Assembly: GCA_900544135.1 (NCBI GenBank)
Contig: UQTU01000015.1
Span: 1 to 62,822, forward strand
From: an uncultured Collinsella sp.
GTDB taxonomy: Bacteria > Actinomycetota > Coriobacteriia > Coriobacteriales > Coriobacteriaceae
DNA: 62,822 bases
Direction of reading: 5' to 3'
This document shows, piece by piece, positions 14,637 through 23,025 of the stretch (positions within the stretch are counted from its first letter, which is position 1; every line of letters begins with the position of its first letter). A model generated the notes under the pieces. That model was not told the origin of the DNA. It searched no databases and saw nothing but the letters and a program-made list of their open reading frames with translations. Made by a program: the position numbers and the translations under genes.

Positions 14637-15377
14637 TTAGGCAAACATGACCTGGTCGAACGTATAGAAGCCAGGCTCGCGGGTGACGAGCTTCTGCGCG
14701 GCTGCCAGGGCGCCGTTGACGAAGATCTGACGGCTCGTGGCGCGGTGCGCGAGCGTGACCTCCTCGTCCTGGCCGAAAAAGCTTACCTCGTGCACGCCGG
14801 CGACGGTGCCGCCGCGCAGCGAGTGCATGCCGATCTCCTTGGGGTCGCGCGCGCCGCACATGCCCTCGCGGCCATAGACGGGGTGGTAGCCTGCCTCGGG
14901 CTCGGCTTCGACGACGGCGTCGAGCAACAACTTGGCAGTGCCGCTGGGGGCGTCGACCTTTTGATTATGGTGCGTCTCGACGATTTCGCAGTCAAAGCCG
15001 GGCAGCTCGCGCGTGGCCTGGGCAACCAGATGGCGCAGGGCGGCGATACCGATAGAGTAGTTGCCCGAGTGCATAACACGGGCGTTCTGACCCAGCTCGC
15101 GCAGGCGATCCACCTGCTCGGGCGTATAGCCCGTGGTGCCGGAAACGAGTGCGGCACCCGTGCGCTCGACATAGGCGACAACGGCATCGAAGGTCACGAC
15201 GTTCGAGAAGTCGATGATTACATCGGCGGCCGGTGCGCTCTCGAGCTCGGACAAGTCGAAGCCGATCTGGGCGACGATGTCAAAAACGGGCTCTCCAGCG
15301 GTGTTGACAATGCCCTCGGCGGTGGTGCGGATGAGCGAGCCCATGCGGCCCGTTCCCATAATGACGGTCTTAATCAA
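14637..15377 (-). CDS. dapB: 4-hydroxy-tetrahydrodipicolinate reductase
   Basis: 246 aa, starting at a TTG (15377) that overlaps the last codons of dapA by 8 bases. The first in-frame ATG would cut into the dinucleotide-binding motif IMGTGRMG, so the TTG start is needed. It shows VIIDFSNVVTFDAVV, the SGTTGYT segment, NYSIGIAALRHL, the substrate loop CEIVETHHNQKVDAPSGTAK and FFGQDEEVTLAHRATSR. It reduces hydroxy-tetrahydrodipicolinate with NAD(P)H in lysine synthesis. Translational coupling to dapA is likely from the overlap. Confidence 0.93.
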   Translation of the reverse strand: MIKTVIMGTGRMGSLIRTTAEGIVNTAGEPVFDIVAQIGFDLSELESAPAADVIIDFSNVVTFDAVVAYVERTGAALVSGTTGYTPEQVDRLRELGQNARVMHSGNYSIGIAALRHLVAQATRELPGFDCEIVETHHNQKVDAPSGTAKLLLDAVVEAEPEAGYHPVYGREGMCGARDPKEIGMHSLRGGTVAGVHEVSFFGQDEEVTLAHRATSRQIFVNGALAAAQKLVTREPGFYTFDQVMFA

Positions 15378-17679
15378 GCAGACCAGCTCCTTTCAGAGCA
15401 TCGGTAAGTGCGGAGCGCGTGTCGTCTGCCATGGGGCACAGCGGCATGCGGTAGTTTGCCTCGATCATACCCATCTGGGCGAGTGCTTCCTTGACGGGGA
15501 TGGGGTTGACCTCGCTAAAGAGGGCATTGATGAGCGGCTGGCCGGCAATCTGGATATCGCGGGCGCGCTCCACGTCGCCGTCCAGATAGGCGCGGCACAT
15601 GTCGTGCACGAGCTGCGGCTGAACGTCGGCCCACACGCTGATGGTGCCCGAAGCGCCCAGGCTCATGAGCGGCACGGTGAGGGCGTCCTCGCCCGAGTAC
15701 ATGCGGAAGTCGTCGGACAGCAGGTGGGCGATCTTGGCCGCGTAGGCGACGTTGCCCGAGGCTTCCTTAATACCCATGATGTTGGGATGTGCGGCCAGGC
15801 GCTCTACGTTGCGCTCGCTGATGCCGCAGCCGCAACGGCCGGGGATGTTGTACAGGATGCAGGGGATGTCCACGGCATCGGCGACGGTCTTAAAGTGCTG
15901 GTAGATGCCCTCTTCGTTGGACTTGTTGTAGTAGGGGGTAATGAGCAGCAGGCCGTCGGCGCCCAGGCCCTGGTAGGTGAGCGACTTGGTGAGCATGGTC
16001 TGCGTGGAGTTGGAGCCCGAGCCGGCGATGACGGGGATGCGTCCTGCAACTTGCTTGACCACTGCGGCGACAACGGAGTTGTCCTCGTCGTCGGTCATCG
16101 TGGCGCTCTCGCCGGTGGTGCCCAGGGTGAGGATGGCGTCGGTGCCGTTTTGCAGGTGGAAATCGATAAGGCGCTCGAGTGCGTCAAAGTCGACGCTGCC
16201 GTCCTTTTTAAACGGCGTAACAAGGGCGACGATTGAGCCCTCGAGATTGCGGATGTCCATGTTCTTCTCCTTCGCGTCCGCGATCTGGATGCGTTTGTTC
16301 CATTGAGCGGCGACTATCAGGCGCTCGTCTTGGGCGCGACGGCGGGCACTTTCGGCGCGCGACTTGGCCAGCAGCTCTCGGCCGCTCGGCAGCACGTCGA
16401 GCGTGGCAAAATAATCGCCCGGGCGCTCGGCGCGGCGGATGAGGTCGGCTGAGCCATCGGGACGCAGCAGGACCTCGGCGGAGCGCAGCCGTCCGTTGTA
16501 GTTGTAGCCCATGGAGTAGCCATGCGCGCCGGTATCGTGGATCACGAGCACATCGCCCATGTCGATCTGCGGTAGCTCGCGATCGATGGCGAACTTGTCG
16601 TTGTTCTCGCATAGGTTGCCCGTGATGTCGTAGGTGTCCGTGACGGGCGCTGTGGTCTTGTCGTCGCCACCCGGCTGACCCATTACCGTAATGTGGTGGT
16701 AGGCGCCGTACATGGCAGGACGGATCAGATCGACGGCGCTTGCGTCGACACCGATATAGTCCTTGTAGATCTGCTTTTCGTGGATAGCCTTGGTGACCAG
16801 GCAGCCGTAGGGCCCCATCATAAAGCGGCCCATCTCGGTGCAGATGGCCACATCGCCCATACCGGCGGGAACCAGGATTTCGTCGTAGGCCGCGTGCACC
16901 CCCTCGCCGATGGCGTGAATGTCGTTGGCCTGCTGCTCGGGCAGATAGGGGATGCCGACGCCGCCGGACAGATTGATGAAGGCGACATGTGCACCGGTCT
17001 CGCGCTCCAGGCGCACGGCAAGCTCAAAGAGGATGCGCGCGAGCTTGGGGTAGTAGTCGTTGGTGACGGTGTTGCTGGCAAGGAAGGCATGGATGCCAAA
17101 ATTCTCGGCGCCCTTGGCCTTGAGCATGCGGAAAGCCTCAAAGAGCTGCTCGGTGGTCATGCCGTATTTGGAGTCGCCGGGGTTATCCATGATGCCGTTG
17201 GAGAGCTGGAACAGGCCGCCTGGATTAAAGCGGCAGCTGACCGTTTTGGGGATGGGCCCCGCAACACGCTCAAAGAACTCGATGTGGCTGATGTCGTCAA
17301 AGTTGACGATGGCACCCAGCTTGTTGGCGAGCTCAAAGTCGGCAGCCGGCGTGTCGTTGGAAGAGAACATGATGTCGTGTCCCGTGATGCCCAGCGAGCG
17401 GGCGATCATGAGCTCGGTATAGCTCGAGCAATCGCAGCCGCAGCCGTATTCGTTGAGAATGGAGATGAGCGCCGGGTTGGGGTTGGCCTTGACGGCAAAG
17501 TATTCCTTAAAGCCCGGGTTCCATGCAAAGGCGTCGCGCACTTCTTGCATGTTGCGGCGGATGCCCGCCTCGTCGTATAGATGAAACGGCGTGGGGAACT
17601 GCTCGACGATATGCTCGAGTGTCTCCTTGTCCACAAACGGCTGCTTGGCCGCATATGCCTCGTTGGGGGTCAATGCCAT
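15370..17679 (-). CDS. LysA-DapA in-frame fusion: diaminopimelate decarboxylase plus dihydrodipicolinate synthase
   Basis: One 769-codon frame. Residues 1 to about 440 are a PLP-dependent diaminopimelate decarboxylase: YFAVKANPNPALI with the cofactor Lys, SSYTELMIARSLG, INLSGGVGIPYLP, YIGVDASAVDLIRPAMYGAYH. After a basic linker ending IADAKEKN, residues 474-769 are a complete 296-aa DapA: GSIVALVTPFKKDGSVDF, LGTTGESATMTDDE, ITPYYNKSNEEG, the Schiff-base Lys in IMGIKEASGNV. An AAGGAG site lies in the linker before the DapA ATG at 16260, so DapA may also be made alone. Either a true fusion or a recently lost lysA stop codon. First gene behind a lysine riboswitch. Confidence 0.85.
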   Translation of the reverse strand: MALTPNEAYAAKQPFVDKETLEHIVEQFPTPFHLYDEAGIRRNMQEVRDAFAWNPGFKEYFAVKANPNPALISILNEYGCGCDCSSYTELMIARSLGITGHDIMFSSNDTPAADFELANKLGAIVNFDDISHIEFFERVAGPIPKTVSCRFNPGGLFQLSNGIMDNPGDSKYGMTTEQLFEAFRMLKAKGAENFGIHAFLASNTVTNDYYPKLARILFELAVRLERETGAHVAFINLSGGVGIPYLPEQQANDIHAIGEGVHAAYDEILVPAGMGDVAICTEMGRFMMGPYGCLVTKAIHEKQIYKDYIGVDASAVDLIRPAMYGAYHHITVMGQPGGDDKTTAPVTDTYDITGNLCENNDKFAIDRELPQIDMGDVLVIHDTGAHGYSMGYNYNGRLRSAEVLLRPDGSADLIRRAERPGDYFATLDVLPSGRELLAKSRAESARRRAQDERLIVAAQWNKRIQIADAKEKNMDIRNLEGSIVALVTPFKKDGSVDFDALERLIDFHLQNGTDAILTLGTTGESATMTDDEDNSVVAAVVKQVAGRIPVIAGSGSNSTQTMLTKSLTYQGLGADGLLLITPYYNKSNEEGIYQHFKTVADAVDIPCILYNIPGRCGCGISERNVERLAAHPNIMGIKEASGNVAYAAKIAHLLSDDFRMYSGEDALTVPLMSLGASGTISVWADVQPQLVHDMCRAYLDGDVERARDIQIAGQPLINALFSEVNPIPVKEALAQMGMIEANYRMPLCPMADDTRSALTDALKGAGLLD

Positions 17680-17747
17680 GTCCCGTAAACCTCGCTATCC
17701 AGACGGCGCCATCTGCGCATCGAATCCGCATAGCGTGGACCCAATGT

Positions 17748-17920
17748 CCGGATAGCGCTCCCGCATTGCTGCAGACAGTCCTGTGGGTGTTTCCCACAGG
17801 CCCACCAGGTTGTTCGTGCCCGAAAAACCCAGTTCGGCGGGTTTCGCCTCCCCACGGGGTCAAAGCCTGCCGGCTCGCCCGCGGCTCTTCGTGCCCGCGC
17901 CTCTATCAAGTGGTAAAGAC
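17748..17920 (-). promoter_or_regulatory. Lysine riboswitch (L box)
   Basis: The leader of lysA shows the L-box signature on the minus strand: GATAGAGGCGCG then GAAGAG near the 5' end, GGGGAGGCG...CGCCGAA in the middle, and GGACTGTC...GGGAGCGCTATCC at the 3' end, with GATAG/CTATC closing the P1 helix. Order and spacing match known lysine riboswitches. Downstream, GGATAGCG just before the lysA start can pair with CGCTATCC of the P1 3' strand, a plausible switch controlling ribosome access. I see no U-tract terminator, so translational control is inferred. Confidence 0.8.
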
Positions 17921-17947
17921 CCTATCACGTTGCACTTTACCAAACAA
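17919..17947 (-). promoter_or_regulatory. Probable lysA promoter
   Basis: On the minus strand TTGTTT and TAGGGT are separated by 17 bases, ending just upstream of the L-box 5' end. This places the transcript start where the riboswitch begins. Confidence 0.5.
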
Positions 17948-18057
17948 GAGTATTCGTATATAACGTTTAAAAAATGCAGCAATATGCTGGAAACATGTGT
18001 GCCACAATCCTGTATCACAATAAGTTGCAACAGATGTGCCTCACGAAGGGATTCTCT

Positions 18058-19245
18058 ATGACCGAGCTCCAAGAACTCCGTCGCTATCGCCGCGATCTCC
18101 ATCGCATTCCGGAGCTCGATTTCGATCTTCCGCAGACTATCGCCTATATCGAGGGCGTGTTGGCGCCGCTCGCTTGCGAGGTGACCCATCCGTGTCCCAG
18201 CTGCGTCTGCGCTTTCTTCGACGCTGGCGTTGGTGCCGCGCGTGCCACGGCGATTCGCGCCGATATGGATGCGCTGCCCATCGCGGAGGCGACGGGAGCG
18301 GCCTTTGCCTCGATCCATCCCGGCAAGATGCACGCTTGCGGACATGACGGACACATGGCCATGGCACTTGCCGCCGCGACGTATGTCGACCGTACGATTC
18401 GCGAGCAGCCGGGCGCCATGAGGCGCAACGTTCTCTTTGTGTTCCAGCCGGCCGAGGAAACGACCGGTGGTGCCAAGACGGTATGCGAGAGCGGTGTGTT
18501 CGAGCGCTATGGGGCTGACCGCATTTTTGGCTTCCATGTGTGGCCCGATCTGCCTGCCGGCACGTTGGCGAGTTGTTCCGGTCCGCTGCTGGCGCGTTCG
18601 AGTGAGACACACATTCATATTCACGGTACGAGTATTCATATCGCTAAGACCTATGGTGTACCGGTCGAGGAGTCGCACGATGCGGCACTGGCGGCAGCAA
18701 AGTTTTTGGTTGCCGAGCGCGAGCTGATGGACGAGCTGGGCACCGACGAGCCCTGTATCGGCAAGTTTGGTCTGCTGCAGGCCGGTACGGTTTGCAATGC
18801 GGTGGCGGGGGAGGCCCATGTTGCCGGCAGTCTGCGTGTGTTTACGGACGACATGTTCGACCGTGCGCGTGAGTGCGTGCGCCGCGTGCTTGATGAGGCA
18901 TGCGCTGCAACGGGCTGCACGTACGATCTTGACTTTGCCGAGGGCTATCCGCCGGTCGACAACGACCCCGAGTTGTTTGTCAATGTCGCGCCCGCCTTGC
19001 CCGAGCTACAGCTCGTAGATGAGCCTTTGCTGATTGCCGAGGACTTCGCCTTCTATCAGCGCCATCTGCCGGGCGTGTTCTTCCTGCTGGGCACGGGCGT
19101 GCCGGAGGCGCAAGAAAACCCGATTGACGCTGATGGCTGCCCAGCCTATGCGATGAGCGCTCTTCACACTGATACCATGCTCTTTGACGAGGAAATCTTG
19201 CTTAAAGGCCTCGATGTCTACAAACGATTGCTTGACTTGGAGTGA
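18058..19245 (+). CDS. M20 family amidohydrolase, candidate N-acetyl-diaminopimelate deacetylase
   Basis: 395 aa from the ATG at 18058 behind AGGGA, divergent from the lysine operon. M20D metallopeptidase features: RRDLHRIPELDFDLPQT, AIRADMDALPI, the metal ligands in HACGHDGHMA, FVFQPAEETTGGA and the late AEDFAFY. The family covers amino-acid N-deacylases, IAA-amino-acid hydrolases and N-acetyl-diaminopimelate deacetylase. The window has dapH but no succinyl-branch genes, and this gene faces lysA, so the deacetylase step of lysine synthesis is the best guess. It shares the intergenic region with the riboswitch promoter. The next gene follows within 3 bases. Confidence 0.8.
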   Translation: MTELQELRRYRRDLHRIPELDFDLPQTIAYIEGVLAPLACEVTHPCPSCVCAFFDAGVGAARATAIRADMDALPIAEATGAAFASIHPGKMHACGHDGHMAMALAAATYVDRTIREQPGAMRRNVLFVFQPAEETTGGAKTVCESGVFERYGADRIFGFHVWPDLPAGTLASCSGPLLARSSETHIHIHGTSIHIAKTYGVPVEESHDAALAAAKFLVAERELMDELGTDEPCIGKFGLLQAGTVCNAVAGEAHVAGSLRVFTDDMFDRARECVRRVLDEACAATGCTYDLDFAEGYPPVDNDPELFVNVAPALPELQLVDEPLLIAEDFAFYQRHLPGVFFLLGTGVPEAQENPIDADGCPAYAMSALHTDTMLFDEEILLKGLDVYKRLLDLE

Positions 19246-19247
19246 CG

Positions 19248-19571
19248 ATGGAACGACGCCGGCAGTCTGCCGTGTATAGTCCTGGTGGGTGCGGGTGCGG
19301 CTTGCTGCTGCTCCCGGTTATTGCTGTGAGCATTGGCGTGATGTTTGCGCTTGCTGGACTGGCGGCAGCGGCACTTGTGCTGTTGATTGTGGCCATTGGC
19401 GTGACGATTTGGCTCTGCCGCAATCGCGAGCAACGCCGTGCCGACGGTAACACCAATGTCGGCTGGGCCGTCTTCCTGATTATTGCGTACCCGCTGAGCA
19501 TCGGTTACTTGGCGTTCTTTATCCTGCTGCTCATCAGCACCTTTACTGGGGAATCCGTCACGGTGGGGTAG
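19248..19571 (+). CDS. Small membrane protein
   Basis: 107 aa from the ATG at 19248, two bases after the M20 stop, with TTGGAG upstream. Two long hydrophobic regions: about residues 13-53 (Gly/Cys-rich start, then LLLLPVIAVSIGVMFALAG and further Ala/Val/Leu) and about 73-98 (WAVFLIIAYPLSIGYLAFFI), separated by a basic loop WLCRNREQRR. No family is recognised. It is co-transcribed with the deacylase and followed by a terminator; a link to lysine metabolism cannot be claimed. Confidence 0.65.
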   Translation: MERRRQSAVYSPGGCGCGLLLLPVIAVSIGVMFALAGLAAAALVLLIVAIGVTIWLCRNREQRRADGNTNVGWAVFLIIAYPLSIGYLAFFILLLISTFTGESVTVG

Positions 19572-19602
19572 GCTTCGACAAGCTTCTTGAGGATGAAACG
19601 AA

Positions 19603-19641
19603 AAAGGGGTCGGATGGGCGCTTTGCCCATCCGACCCCTTT
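19603..19641. terminator. Bidirectional terminator
   Basis: AAAGGGGTCGGATGGGC pairs perfectly with GCCCATCCGACCCCTTT; A and T tracts on both sides let it serve the plus-strand small membrane gene and the minus-strand MFS gene that converge here. Confidence 0.9.
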
Positions 19642-19664
19642 CGCACGGTAGTTAATTCGGTCTC

Positions 19665-20984
19665 TTACTCGGCTGCCTCGCGGCGAGCGACCTCGTCGAT
19701 CAAGATAGCATCGCCGTGCTTGGCGGCGGCAATGCTCGCGGCCATAAACATGCCCATTGCCGTGATGTAGGCGAAGAGCATCGACGGCGCCACGTCCATA
19801 ACGATGCCGGAGAGAATCGGTGTCGCCACCTGAGCCGCCATGCTCACGGTGTAGTAGTAACCGGAGTAGCGGCCCACGCTTTGGGAGCTGCAGCACTCCA
19901 GAATCATCGTGTACACGCACAGGTCCACGCCGCCCAGCGCAACGCCCATCAACAAAAAGACCCCGTACAACACGGGCGAGAAGCCGGGTACCAGCCAAAG
20001 AAGCGTGGGGCACAAAACCATGATGACGGCGGTGCCCAGGGCGACCTTTTTGCGGCCGATTTTGAGCGAAAGGTTTGCCAGGGGTACGTAGCTTAGCAGC
20101 GCGCCTGCAATCGTCACGATATTGATGATGGCATAGGAACCGCCCTCCATGCCATAGAACAAATCGGCATAACGGCTGATATTGGTGGTCATGGCGTTAT
20201 AGCTCATGTAGTAGAAAAACGTTGCGGCGAGCAGCATGATGATGGAGCGACGCACGTCGGTGTCTGCAACGCGTTCCTTACCGCCGGCCTCGGGGGAGTC
20301 GTCTTTGTCAATCTGATCCTCGTCGATGCCCATTGACAGCGATTTCTCGCGCATCTTTTCGACGAGGGCGGGCTCACGGACAAAGATGCCGTAGACAACG
20401 GCCGACACGAGGATAAAGGCGGCCTGCAAGATAAAGAGCGGAAGATAATCAGGTTTGTCGGCCTTGGGAACCATGACCGAGATGGCGACGAGCATAAGAC
20501 CCGTTCCCGCATAGCCGACGATCTTTTCGATTGAGTCCGCCTTGGTTCGAAGTGGGCGAGGCGTAATATCTGCCACGATGGCGACCGTCATGGTGCGGTA
20601 GGCGCATATTGCCAAAAGCGTGAGGATAATCGCGCCAATGAGCAGAGGTAGGCTGCCCATGTTGTTGGCGATCGCGATGAGCGGGACGGAGAGCATTGCC
20701 ACCGCGGAGCCGCCCAAGATAAAGGGCGTTCGACGCCCGAGTTTGCTTGCGCAGTGGTCCGAGAGGATGCCAAAGAGCGGAAGCAGGAACAGGCCAAAGA
20801 CATTATCGATGGCCATGATCGCGCCGGTGAGCGAGTTGGATAGGCCAAAGGTCCCTGTGAGCATCTTGGGAACGATGCCGTCGTAGACCTGCCAAAAGCT
20901 GATCATGCCCATAAAGGGTAGGGAGGCGAGGGCGACGGCCTTGGTGTCGAGCCGGGCCGCCCGCTTAAGATTTGGTTGGGTCAT
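19665..20984 (-). CDS. MFS transporter of the GPH/SLC45-like type
   Basis: 439 aa with about twelve membrane segments. N-terminal half: FMGMISFWQVYDGIVPKML, AIDNVFGLFLLPLFGILSD and the loop SDHCASKLGRRTPFILGG, matching the DxxRSKxGRRxP pattern of sugar/cation symporters of the GPH and SLC45 groups. A long charged loop near residue 215-245 separates the halves. It lies 51 bases downstream of an M20 dipeptidase gene, so it may import or export a peptide or sugar conjugate handled by that enzyme. The substrate is not readable. Confidence 0.8.
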   Translation of the reverse strand: MTQPNLKRAARLDTKAVALASLPFMGMISFWQVYDGIVPKMLTGTFGLSNSLTGAIMAIDNVFGLFLLPLFGILSDHCASKLGRRTPFILGGSAVAMLSVPLIAIANNMGSLPLLIGAIILTLLAICAYRTMTVAIVADITPRPLRTKADSIEKIVGYAGTGLMLVAISVMVPKADKPDYLPLFILQAAFILVSAVVYGIFVREPALVEKMREKSLSMGIDEDQIDKDDSPEAGGKERVADTDVRRSIIMLLAATFFYYMSYNAMTTNISRYADLFYGMEGGSYAIINIVTIAGALLSYVPLANLSLKIGRKKVALGTAVIMVLCPTLLWLVPGFSPVLYGVFLLMGVALGGVDLCVYTMILECCSSQSVGRYSGYYYTVSMAAQVATPILSGIVMDVAPSMLFAYITAMGMFMAASIAAAKHGDAILIDEVARREAAE

Positions 20985-21035
20985 GCTGGTTCTCCTGGTC
21001 GGTAAAAGCGGGGAGGGGTGCTATCGGCCCCCGTT

Positions 21036-22457
21036 CTACAGTTGTTCAAGGTTGGCGAGAAACGCCACATAGAATTCGATGCCGCGCTTGTAGACGTCGA
21101 CGCCGATGCGTTCGTTGGCGGCATGGATGAGCTTGCGCGCCTCGCCCGAGTAGATAAAGCCGCAGAAGCGGTAGACGCGATCGCAGATCTCGTTGAACTC
21201 GCGCGAGTCGGTACAGGAGTTCTGCACGTAGGGAGCAAAGCCGGCCTCGGGATAGACACCCGACACGCAGCGATGGATGTAGTTGAAGGCGGCATCGTCT
21301 TCGTAAGGCGAGATGGGCGCGGGCTCGGTGTAGGGAATCGCCTCGTTGATTTCGACGGTGACATGGTCGGGGCTTACGCCCGAGGCGCGGCACTGCTGGG
21401 CGGCGAGCTTGCGGGCGCGCTCAACGGCATCGGCGATGGTCTCGAACGGAGCGATGCGCACGTTGAAGTTGGCGCGAGCAACTGGTGGCAGCACATTGTG
21501 CGCATTGGAGCCTTCGAGCTGCGTGAGCGCATAGGTTGTGCGCAGCATGGCCGAGGTCTCGGGGCTGGCGGCCATGATCTTGGTAACCGCGGGGCGCGTG
21601 AGCCACAGGTTGCCAAAGATTGCCTGATACGTCGCGCTGCTACGGGCACCCAACTCGGTCAGTGTGGCCTCGACGGCGGGCGTGAGCTGCGGCTTGCCGG
21701 GGTTGGCCGAGATAGTCTCGCATACACGGCAGAGAAGACGGCAGGCATCGTTTGCCGCAGGCGTAGAGGCATGGCCGCCGTCGGCGCGCGCCGTGACGGT
21801 AAGGTCGACGTGGCCCTTCTCGGACACGCCTACCATGGCAACGGGTTCGGTGACGCCGAGCGGGGCGTCGGTTGCCACGGCGCCACCCTCATCGAGCACC
21901 ATGTAGGGATGGATGTTATGCTCGCGAAGCCACTGCACTGCATGGGTTGCAGTAGGTGCGGCGATTTCCTCGCCATCGCTCGAGAAGAACCAGACATCGC
22001 GCGGGGGAACGAAGCCCTGGGCAATCAAATGCTCGGCGGCCTCGAAGAAAGCCGAGACGATGCACTTGGTGTCGAGTGATCCGCGGGCCCAGATCTCGCC
22101 GTCGAAGATCTCGGCTCCAAAGGGATCGTGCTTCCAGTCTTGGCCCTCGACGGGCACGACGTCCTGATGCGCCATCATGACGATGGGGTCCAAGGCGGAA
22201 TCGGCGCCAGGCCAACGCAGGAGCATGCCAAAGTCGTCGACGCGTGTGAGCTCGGCGACTTTAAAGAAATGCGGATAAAGTCGCTGAAGCGTGGGAATCC
22301 ACTGGCTGAAGGGCTCATCGTCGCGCTCGGCGATGTTCTCACGCGAAACGGTGGGGATGCGCAGCAATTCGCAAAAGCGCTCGACGGCTGCCTCGTCTGC
22401 CTTGTAGGTGCCTGCATCAAGAGGCGCGCCCTGTGCGACCGATACCGATGCTCCCAT
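21036..22457 (-). CDS. M20/M25 family dipeptidase (carboxypeptidase S-like)
   Basis: 473 aa. Metal-binding motifs are visible: MMAHQDVVPVEG (His and catalytic Asp), ARGSLDTKCIV, the catalytic pair in SSDGEEIAAP, MVLDEGGAV, and a late metal-ligand region around SCTDSREFNEI. The dimerisation domain insertion lies around residues 215-375 (GHVDLTVTARADGGHASTPA). Length and motif order fit the carboxypeptidase S / PM20D1 subgroup, cytoplasmic zinc peptidases or N-acyl amino acid hydrolases. It is upstream of an MFS gene and 110 bases downstream of the aconitase-X pair on the same strand. Confidence 0.85.
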   Translation of the reverse strand: MGASVSVAQGAPLDAGTYKADEAAVERFCELLRIPTVSRENIAERDDEPFSQWIPTLQRLYPHFFKVAELTRVDDFGMLLRWPGADSALDPIVMMAHQDVVPVEGQDWKHDPFGAEIFDGEIWARGSLDTKCIVSAFFEAAEHLIAQGFVPPRDVWFFSSDGEEIAAPTATHAVQWLREHNIHPYMVLDEGGAVATDAPLGVTEPVAMVGVSEKGHVDLTVTARADGGHASTPAANDACRLLCRVCETISANPGKPQLTPAVEATLTELGARSSATYQAIFGNLWLTRPAVTKIMAASPETSAMLRTTYALTQLEGSNAHNVLPPVARANFNVRIAPFETIADAVERARKLAAQQCRASGVSPDHVTVEINEAIPYTEPAPISPYEDDAAFNYIHRCVSGVYPEAGFAPYVQNSCTDSREFNEICDRVYRFCGFIYSGEARKLIHAANERIGVDVYKRGIEFYVAFLANLEQL

Positions 22458-22567
22458 GGTGGGACTCCTTTCGTGTTGTATATCGAATACGTCAAGATTA
22501 TCGCCCGCACCGCGCGTGGGAAATGGCGAAACACGTTGCTCATCTGCGGGCGGCGGGTCGGATAGCC

Positions 22568-23011
22568 TTAGCCGACGATGACCGTGCCGTCTTCGGTCAC
22601 GGTGATGGCGTCTCCCGTCGACACAGCATCGAGAAACTCATCGCCCAGGTTGTCAATGGTGGGCATGGGGGTGTCGGTCCATACACCCGAGAGGATCGCG
22701 CCAGCGGCGGCAAGGCTGTCAATGGGTTTGGAAAACAGCAGGCATGCGGGTTGGCGCCCCATTTTGGTGGCGCAGAAGAGCACCATGCCGCCTGTGGTGG
22801 AGCCGATAGTCTGCGGAAGGCACAAGGCACATCCCGCCAAAGGTTTGCCGTACAAGTCGGGATTGTTTTGGTCGGAACACGTGGCCTTTTTGTCGCCAAA
22901 CATCAGTGCCTTCTGAAACGATGCGAGTGTGTTGAGCCCTCCGTGAGAGACAAGTGCCTTGGCGTGGGCAGTTCCGGGGACAACGACGCGGCCGTGAAAG
23001 ATTTTTTCCAT
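22568..23011 (-). CDS. Aconitase X small (swivelling) subunit, DUF126
   Basis: 147 aa from the ATG at 23011 behind AGGCGACTCC (weak site). It matches the DUF126 swivel domain: FHGRVVVPGTAHAKALVS at the N-terminus, CALCLPQTIGSTTGGMVLF in the middle and SGDAITV-type STGDAITVTEDGTVIVG at the C-terminus. In AcnX enzymes this domain caps the Fe-S active site in the large subunit. Here the two are separate polypeptides, the two-subunit arrangement. It begins 14 bases after the large-subunit stop codon. Confidence 0.85.
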   Translation of the reverse strand: MEKIFHGRVVVPGTAHAKALVSHGGLNTLASFQKALMFGDKKATCSDQNNPDLYGKPLAGCALCLPQTIGSTTGGMVLFCATKMGRQPACLLFSKPIDSLAAAGAILSGVWTDTPMPTIDNLGDEFLDAVSTGDAITVTEDGTVIVG

Positions 23012-23025
23012 GAGGAGTCGCCTTC

